Below the pieces are notes generated by a model, which was not told the DNA's origin, did not search any database, and was given only the letters and a program-made list of their open reading frames with translations. This document shows positions 58,803 through 64,000 of a DNA stretch of 64,000 nt, piece by piece. The position numbers were made by a program, and so were the translations under genes. The DNA is from Asanoa sp. WMMD1127 (GTDB taxonomy: Bacteria > Actinomycetota > Actinomycetes > Mycobacteriales > Micromonosporaceae): NCBI RefSeq assembly GCF_029626225.1, contig NZ_JARUBP010000001.1, positions 3,596,001-3,660,000 on the forward strand. Reading direction: 5' to 3'. The number at the start of each line of letters is the position of its first letter. The stretch's first letter is position 1.

Positions 58803-59528
58803 TCAGCGGTCGAAGAGGTCGCTGACTGTGCCGTCGACGGGGCGGCCGCGGTCGGCCAGGTCCTGGGCCTGGTCGCGGAGGATCACGCCCAGCTCGGCCA
58901 GGTCGGCGCCGGCCACGCCCGTGCGGTGGACCGCGTCCGCGCTGTTGCGGAAGTAGGTCCGGGTGAGCAGGCCGATCACCGTGGCCGCGGCCAGGCGGAC
59001 CTCGGCCAGCACGACCAGGGCCGCGTCGCTCTCGTAGAAGGCCGCCAACCGGGTCGCCCGGGCGTGCGCCGACGCGCCCCGGCACCAGGCCTCGCGGGCC
59101 AGGGCGGTGAACTCGGCGGTGCGCGCCTCGGCGAGCCGGCCCAGGTGGACGTCGCGCAGCTGGTCCAGCCAGGCGTCCGGGTCGTGGATCGGCTTGGTGG
59201 TCACGTAGCGGTCCGCGGCCAGCGGCCACGAGGTGGTCAGGGTGCGGGCGTGCCGCAGGTATTCCTCCGCCCCCACCACGCCGAGATCGACGAGCACCCC
59301 GTCGACGCGGCGGGTGACCGGGCGGGGGCCGGCGCCGGGCCGGTAGGTGACCACGACCAGGTCCACGTCGCTGGTGTCGTGGTCGTCGCCGTGCGCGAGC
59401 GAGCCGTGCACCCCGATCGCCAGGATGTCGGCGGGATAGCGGCGGCGGGCCGCGTCAGCGACCAGCTCGGCCACGACCCAGCGCGGGTTCGCCAGGTACG
59501 GGTTCGGCTCGTCGGGCACGGCCGTCAT
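58803..59528 (-). CDS. Nucleotidyltransferase (KNTase-like)
   Basis: A 241-residue protein with a nucleotidyltransferase fold. The catalytic motif GS-x9-DxD is clear in GVHGSLAHGDDHDTSDVDLVVV (G-S near residue 43, D-x-D near 55). The C-terminal helical half resembles the kanamycin nucleotidyltransferase C-terminal domain. It may modify a small molecule such as an aminoglycoside, but housekeeping roles are equally possible; resistance is not shown. The gene ends beside the 54-bp repeat array. Confidence 0.82.
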   Translation of the reverse strand: MTAVPDEPNPYLANPRWVVAELVADAARRRYPADILAIGVHGSLAHGDDHDTSDVDLVVVTYRPGAGPRPVTRRVDGVLVDLGVVGAEEYLRHARTLTTSWPLAADRYVTTKPIHDPDAWLDQLRDVHLGRLAEARTAEFTALAREAWCRGASAHARATRLAAFYESDAALVVLAEVRLAAATVIGLLTRTYFRNSADAVHRTGVAGADLAELGVILRDQAQDLADRGRPVDGTVSDLFDR

Positions 59529-59637
59529 TGTGTCGTCTCAGGTCGGGCCGATCCACTGCGATGTCATGCGGCCATGGTGGGCGCGCTCCCGGCGGGGCGC
59601 TCGTGGATGCCGCGGCGATGGCACGATGCCGGGACGT

Positions 59638-60102
59638 TCAGACCCGGTCCAGCCGGAAGACGTGGATGGTGCGGTGCCCCGCCCGCCGTTCGTAGGCGGC
59701 GTACCCCGGCCAGACCGCCAGCAGCCGCGCCCACGCCGCGGCCCGCTCGGCGCCGTCGAGCAGCCGAGCCCGCACGGGCACCGCAGCACCGCCGACGGTC
59801 AGCGTCGCGGCCGGCTCGGCGAGCAGGTTGAGCGCCCAGGCGGGCTGCGAACGCCGCCCCCAGTTGGAACCGACCACCAGGAAACCGTCGCCGTCGGGCA
59901 GGCAGAGCAGCGGGTTGTCGCGCGCGAGCCCGGTGCGCCGCCCGCGGGTGGTCAGCAGCGCCGACGGGATCAGGCCGAGGGCCACCACGCGGCCGCGGGT
60001 GAGCCGGCTGACGATCCGATCCAGGGGTACGAGCACCGGACCCACCCGGTAGAGGAACCGGGTGGGTCCGAGCCGGCGGGCTGTCGCCCGAAAGAGTGAC
60101 AT
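59638..60102 (-). CDS. Deazaflavin-dependent (DUF385-type) nitroreductase-like protein
   Basis: A 154-residue protein of the DUF385/Ddn group, which uses coenzyme F420 in actinobacteria. Family blocks are LLTTRGRRTGLARDNPLL, FLVVGSNWGRRSQPAWALNLLAEP and RLLAVWPGYAAYERRAGHR. The physiological substrate is unknown. I chose the ATG at 60102 because a CAGACT box lies exactly 6 nt upstream; the longer GTG two codons before is less likely. It lies 39 bases past the ABC exporter permease on the same strand. Confidence 0.85.
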   Translation of the reverse strand: MSLFRATARRLGPTRFLYRVGPVLVPLDRIVSRLTRGRVVALGLIPSALLTTRGRRTGLARDNPLLCLPDGDGFLVVGSNWGRRSQPAWALNLLAEPAATLTVGGAAVPVRARLLDGAERAAAWARLLAVWPGYAAYERRAGHRTIHVFRLDRV

Positions 60103-60108
60103 CGGCAC

Positions 60109-60114
60109 AGTCTG
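60109..60114 (-). promoter_or_regulatory. -10 box CAGACT, leaderless start for DUF385 gene
   Basis: On the minus strand CAGACT ends 6 nt before the ATG at 60102. Confidence 0.4.
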
Positions 60115-60141
60115 CGGCTCCGGGCCGCGGTGCGGGATCCC

Positions 60142-62853
60142 TCAGTCGGCCCGGCGCTCGATCGGCAACCGGGCGCGGGTGAGCAGTCCCGTGCCGAGCA
60201 TCGCGATCACCGGGATCGACACCAGCAGGAGCAGGACGACACCCGGCACCGCGAAGGGGTACGCGACCTCGCGCGGCCAGTTGTCGGCGAACTGCCGGTT
60301 GAACGCGGCCAGGATGGCCCAGCCCGTCCCCAAGCCGGCCGCGGTGCCGAGCAGCGAGCCGAGCCCGGCGATCACCCCGGCCTGGCTGAGCGTGAGCACC
60401 CGCCGGACGCTGGGCGCGGCGCCGATCGCCGCCAGGGTCGACAGGTCGGCCCGGCCGTCGGCGGCGGCCAGCCCGGTGGCCACGAACGTGGCCCCGAGCG
60501 CGACGATGATCGCGGCCGCGGCCAGGATCAGCGCCTCCGTCGGTACGCCCGAGGGCGGCCCGGTCTCGACCGTCGCGTACCCCTTGCCGGGCAGTTCGGC
60601 GACCGACGCCGCCAGCTTGTCCTGCGCCGCCTGGTCGGGCACCTGGCCGGTGGCGATCACGAAGCCCTCCGGCACCGTGTCGAGCGAGAGCGCCGCCACC
60701 GCCGCCGGCGACAGGTAGGTGCGCTGCAGCCCGTTCGTCGGCACGCCGTTGGCGATCTCGACGCCGGTGCGCAGCGCGTAGCCGGGCACCACCGCGGTGC
60801 GGAGCACCTTCTCGCCGCTGCCGTCGCCGGCGTCGCCCTTGACCTCGAGTGTGACGTTGCCGTTCTGGACGAGACGCGGGTCGCTGACCACGGCGCCGCC
60901 CGCCGCGAGCACCCGGGTCGCCGCCCGCACGTCGTCGTCCGCCGGCTTGGACAGCGCGCCGAGGTTGCCGCCGTCGCCGACCACCGTGGTGAATGGCATG
61001 TTGCCGTAGAGGAAGGCGGGCTGCTGGCAGCGCGGGTCGGCCAGGGCCTGCCGGGCCTGGTCCGGCGACAGGGGGCCGGTGTTGTTGGTGAACGGGCAGG
61101 CCAGCTCGGTGGGCATCTTCGGGCTGACGTAGCAGTAGGTCGCCTCGCCGTCGACCTTGGGGCAGCCGATCGTGTCGACCTGGCGCACCCCGGTCACCGC
61201 GAGGCTGCCGGCCGCGGCGGCGGTGACCCGCTCCACCGTGGGCAGGCCGGCGTCGGGCTCCATGAGCTGCACGGCGGCGTACCCCAGGGGCAGGCCGGTC
61301 CGGTAGGTGTCGGCCTGCCGGTCGGCGTCGCTGGACAGGAACACGCCGATGGCGACGCAGCCGGCCACGGCGGCCATCACCGCGGAGATGGCCGGCGCCG
61401 CGGCGGCCCGGTTGCGGGCGGTGTCGCGCAGCGCGATCCGCGGCCCGAGCGGCAGCGACCGGCCGAGCTTGGCGATCAGCCCGACCAGGGCCGGGGTGAT
61501 CAGCACGAGCCCGAGCTCGCCGACGACCAGGCCGCCGAGGATCGCCTCGGCCCGCGCGGTCGCCGCGCCGGCCACCGCGACCAGTCCACCGAGGACCGCG
61601 AGCAGGACGCCCAGCACCACCCAGCGGCGGCGGGAGCGCAGCGCGCCGCGCCGGCCGGTCAGGGCCGCGACCACGTCCTGCCGGGCGGCTGCGACCGCCG
61701 GGGCGAGCGCGGCGAGGATGCCGGTGACCAGGGCGAGCGCGGCGATCAGGACGAGCGCCAGCGGATAGACCCGGTAGCCGCCGGCCCGCTCGTTGGCCAG
61801 GTAGACCTCGACCAGCGGCCGGGCGATCAGCGCGCCGGCGATGCCGAGGCCGATGCCGAGCACCGCGCCGGCCACGCCGAGCACGATGCCGTCGGCCAGC
61901 ACGATCCGCCGCAGGTGGGCCGGGGTGCCGCCGTTGGCGGAGACCAGCGCCAGCTCGCGCCGCCGGCGCCGGGCGCCGATCGCGAACGCCGGACCGGCCA
62001 GCAGCACGACCTCGAAGAGGCCGAGCCCGCCGACCACGGCGGCCACCTTGAGCCCGCCGTCGATGCCGCCGGAGTTGCTCGGGAGCACGCCCTCGGGGTC
62101 GGCCGGCGGGTCCAGGATGACGCTGCGGGACTTGACGGCCATGCCGTGGGCGTTCAGCGCCCGCACCTCGGACCACGTCACCGGGGCCGGGGTGCCGACC
62201 AGCCAGTTGGCGGCCTCGTCGGGGGCCGGCAGGCGGACCATCAGCTCACCGAGGTTGCCCGGCGCCTCGACCAGGCCGACGACGGTGTAGGTCTCCGTGC
62301 GGCTGGCGTCCTGCACGGTGCCGCCGACGTGGGCGCCGAGCCGGTCCAGGCCCCGGCGGCTGAGCGCCACTTCGGACGCGTTGGCCGGTGCCCGGCCCTC
62401 GCGCACCTCGACCAGGCCCTTCGCCAGCGGGCTGGCCGCGTCGATGCCGAGCACCTCGAGGCCGCCGATGCCGGTCGCCGTGCGCATCTCGATCCACGCC
62501 TGGGTGGTCCGCAGCGCCGTGCTGCCGGCGGGCAGCTGGGCCAGCACGTCCTTTTCGGTGGGGAGGAACGGCTCACCGCTGCCGCCCGGGTTCTGCTGGC
62601 CGCTGTCCCAGTTCTCACCGTCGAGGCTCTGCCGGACCGGGGCCTTGTCGTACCAGACCAGCTGCGCGTCGGCCGACCCGATCTGCCGGTCGATCCGCTC
62701 GGCCGGCCGCAGGTCGAACATGTCGTAGGTGACCGCGGCGAAAGCCAGCCCGAACACCGGCAGGGTGATCAGCACGAGCACCATCGCCGTGCGCCCCTTC
62801 GCCCGCCGCGCCTCGCGCAACGCGATGCGCAGGGACGTCTGCCATGCGCTCAT
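60142..62853 (-). CDS. ABC transporter permease, FtsX/MacB type
   Basis: A 903-residue permease with two FtsX-like repeats. The N-terminal segment (about residues 17-40), three segments around residues 290-420 and further ones near 465-560 and 770-890 are membrane helices. Long extracytoplasmic loops lie between. Such permeases work with a LolD/MacB-type ATPase and use the membrane as a mechanical lever; lipid, peptide or drug transport are all possible. The ATG at 62853 overlaps the stop of the ATPase gene (ATGA). It follows the PadR-ATPase pair in one operon. Confidence 0.88.
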   Translation of the reverse strand: MSAWQTSLRIALREARRAKGRTAMVLVLITLPVFGLAFAAVTYDMFDLRPAERIDRQIGSADAQLVWYDKAPVRQSLDGENWDSGQQNPGGSGEPFLPTEKDVLAQLPAGSTALRTTQAWIEMRTATGIGGLEVLGIDAASPLAKGLVEVREGRAPANASEVALSRRGLDRLGAHVGGTVQDASRTETYTVVGLVEAPGNLGELMVRLPAPDEAANWLVGTPAPVTWSEVRALNAHGMAVKSRSVILDPPADPEGVLPSNSGGIDGGLKVAAVVGGLGLFEVVLLAGPAFAIGARRRRRELALVSANGGTPAHLRRIVLADGIVLGVAGAVLGIGLGIAGALIARPLVEVYLANERAGGYRVYPLALVLIAALALVTGILAALAPAVAAARQDVVAALTGRRGALRSRRRWVVLGVLLAVLGGLVAVAGAATARAEAILGGLVVGELGLVLITPALVGLIAKLGRSLPLGPRIALRDTARNRAAAAPAISAVMAAVAGCVAIGVFLSSDADRQADTYRTGLPLGYAAVQLMEPDAGLPTVERVTAAAAGSLAVTGVRQVDTIGCPKVDGEATYCYVSPKMPTELACPFTNNTGPLSPDQARQALADPRCQQPAFLYGNMPFTTVVGDGGNLGALSKPADDDVRAATRVLAAGGAVVSDPRLVQNGNVTLEVKGDAGDGSGEKVLRTAVVPGYALRTGVEIANGVPTNGLQRTYLSPAAVAALSLDTVPEGFVIATGQVPDQAAQDKLAASVAELPGKGYATVETGPPSGVPTEALILAAAAIIVALGATFVATGLAAADGRADLSTLAAIGAAPSVRRVLTLSQAGVIAGLGSLLGTAAGLGTGWAILAAFNRQFADNWPREVAYPFAVPGVVLLLLVSIPVIAMLGTGLLTRARLPIERRAD

Positions 62854-63563
62854 GCATCCACCCCGAGGAGCTGTTCGGGCTCGCCGACCGGGCTGGTGGT
62901 GTCGACGACGACGCCGTCGCGCAGGAAGACCACCCGGTCGGCCCACGCCGCGTGCCGGGCCTCGTGGGTGACCAGCACACCGGCGGCGCCCGCGTCGACC
63001 CGGCTGCGCAGGAGCCGCAGCACGGCCTCGCCGGTCTGCGAGTCGAGCGCGCCGGTCGGCTCGTCGGCGAGCACGAGGCGGCGGTCGCCGACCAGCGCGC
63101 GGGCGATCGCGACCCGCTGCTGCTGGCCGCCGGACATCTCGTCGGGGAAGCGCGGCGCCAGGTCGGCCAGGCCCACCTCGTCGAGCGCCGTCGCGGCCAG
63201 CTTGCGGGCCCTGCGTACGGCCATGCCGTCGAGCTCGAGCGGCAGCGCCACGTTTTCGACCGCGGTGAGGCTGGCCAGCAGGTTGAGGTCCTGGAAGACG
63301 TAGCCGACGTGCCGGCGGCGCAGGCGGGCCAGCTGCTTGCGGTTGAGCGTGCCGAGCACCTCGCCCTCGACGACGACCTCGCCCTGGCTCGGCGAGTCGA
63401 GCCCGCCGGCCAGGTTGAGCAGGGTCGACTTGCCGGAGCCGGAGGGGCCCATGACGGCCACGAGCTCACCGGCCGCGACGCCGAGGTCGACGCCGCGCAG
63501 GGCGTGCACAGCGGTGTCGCCGGTCCCGTGGGTGCGGTGGACACCGCGCAGTTCGAGGATCAC
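62850..63563 (-). CDS. ABC transporter ATP-binding protein (MacB/LolD type)
   Basis: A 237-residue ATPase. Walker A is GPSGSGKST near residue 40, the signature is MSGGQQQRV, Walker B is LVLADEPTGALD and the H-loop is VLVTHEAR. It is the energy module for the permease that follows. The ATG overlaps the stop of the PadR gene (ATGA), so the three genes are translationally coupled. Confidence 0.93.
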   Translation of the reverse strand: MILELRGVHRTHGTGDTAVHALRGVDLGVAAGELVAVMGPSGSGKSTLLNLAGGLDSPSQGEVVVEGEVLGTLNRKQLARLRRRHVGYVFQDLNLLASLTAVENVALPLELDGMAVRRARKLAATALDEVGLADLAPRFPDEMSGGQQQRVAIARALVGDRRLVLADEPTGALDSQTGEAVLRLLRSRVDAGAAGVLVTHEARHAAWADRVVFLRDGVVVDTTSPVGEPEQLLGVDA

Positions 63564-64000
63564 AGGTGGGCCTCCGTACGCTCGTCGGCCTCTTCGCCGG
63601 CGCCGGTGGCGCTCGGTGCCGGGGGTTGGTAGCGGACCAGGCTGGCTTCGCAGTGGTCGAGCCAGCGCACCTCGGCCTCGGCCTGGAAGACCATCGCGTC
63701 GAGGATCAGCCGCCAGGACAGGTCGCCGGGCTGGTCGGAGCGCTGCTTGAGCCGGGTCAGCTCCTGCAGGGTCTGGATGGTGGCGGTGCGCTGCGTCTGC
63801 ACCACCGTGCGCACGTCGACGCCGGGGGTGGTGATCGCGAGGGCCAGCTTGATCGCCAGCTCGTCGCGGGGGCGGTCGGTGCGGCTGATCGGGGTGGCGA
63901 ACCAGACGTTGATCTCGGCCCGACCCAGGTCGGTCAGCTCGTACGGCCGCTGCCCCCCGTCGTTCTCCGGCAGCGGGCGCACCAGACCGTCCCGCTCGAG
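63560..64000 (-). CDS. PadR family regulator, C-terminal part (5' end outside window)
   Basis: The first part of this gene lies beyond the right edge. The visible 146 codons include the end of a PadR winged helix (LERDGLVRPL, then YELTDLGRAEINVW) and the C-terminal helical domain of the Vir-type group. It is the first gene of the operon and would repress the ABC exporter genes until a ligand binds. The start is not visible. Confidence 0.75.
   Translation of the reverse strand, partial: LERDGLVRPLPENDGGQRPYELTDLGRAEINVWFATPISRTDRPRDELAIKLALAITTPGVDVRTVVQTQRTATIQTLQELTRLKQRSDQPGDLSWRLILDAMVFQAEAEVRWLDHCEASLVRYQPPAPSATGAGEEADERTEAHL

Noticed and set aside
58803-59528. Confirmed aminoglycoside resistance gene
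   Set aside because: The fold and GS-x9-DxD motif are present, but the family includes many non-resistance enzymes and no specific match could be made by eye.
60130-63303. Long plus-strand open frame across the ABC exporter genes
   Set aside because: It is antisense to a permease and ATPase with clear motifs; its composition is that of a shadow frame.

Overview
The window is a high-GC actinobacterial chromosome segment. The gene order proS-rpsP-khpA-rimM-trmD-rplS-lepB-rnhB, then xerC/yraN/comM/dprA-rpsB-tsf-pyrH-frr-cdsA-rlmN, then dxr-rip-ispG-GNAT is the conserved actinomycete core block. The proteins, the archaeal-like ProRS end and the codon bias suggest Micromonosporaceae (Actinoplanes/Micromonospora/Asanoa-like). 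This family-level placement is an inference. No rRNA, tRNA, CRISPR array, prophage or insertion sequence was found.

Layout: 1-2.5 kb holds the end of proS, two tandem DUF402 genes and a Phd/PIN toxin-antitoxin pair with a clear double operator. 2.7-9.1 kb is the translation/tRNA modification run (rpsP, khpA, rimM, trmD, rplS), two signal peptidases, a Nudix gene, rnhB and DUF2469, broken by a 37-bp tandem repeat. 9.2-17.3 kb carries an M23 peptidase, an aminotransferase, a Nudix gene, xerC, a membrane protein, yraN, comM and dprA. 17.4-25.1 kb is rpsB-tsf-pyrH-frr-cdsA-rlmN and a DivIVA-like protein, with regulatory hairpins in several gaps. 25.3-32.9 kb is a mixed accessory stretch: an MBL-Rieske protein, a TetR/MMPL divergent pair with a perfect operator, a YihY membrane protein and an acetyltransferase. 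33.0-38.8 kb is the isoprenoid/intramembrane protease block dxr-rip-ispG, then a modular repeat, a PadR gene and a GNAT gene. 39.4-43.9 kb holds an S-adenosylmethionine methyltransferase joined to a PAS-GGDEF-EAL protein, and an MFS exporter.

The most interesting part is 44.1-55.6 kb. It holds an FAD-oxidase/GcvT fusion, a choline-kinase-like protein, an amino acid/choline-type permease, a FadR-type regulator, a glutamine-synthetase-like ligase, an aldehyde dehydrogenase, a short-chain dehydrogenase and two gamma-glutamyl hydrolases. Together they read as a soluble, gamma-glutamylated amine pathway. Because an alcohol dehydrogenase-type enzyme and an aldehyde dehydrogenase follow the ligase, an amino alcohol such as ethanolamine is the best substrate guess: import, glutamylation, alcohol to aldehyde, aldehyde to acid, then hydrolysis to glutamate plus glycine. 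A 26-bp perfect palindrome and a GGTC-T-GACC site lie in the divergent control region.

55.7-64 kb has a PNPOx-like protein, a VIT-type transporter, map, a STAS protein, a nucleotidyltransferase, a deazaflavin-type reductase and a PadR-ABC exporter operon cut by the right edge. Two themes run through the window. Many genes have a -10 box only 6-8 nt before the start codon, which implies leaderless mRNAs. There are also many short GC-rich repeats: 15, 18, 37, 48, 54 and 78 bp tandem arrays, plus a dispersed intergenic element found four times.
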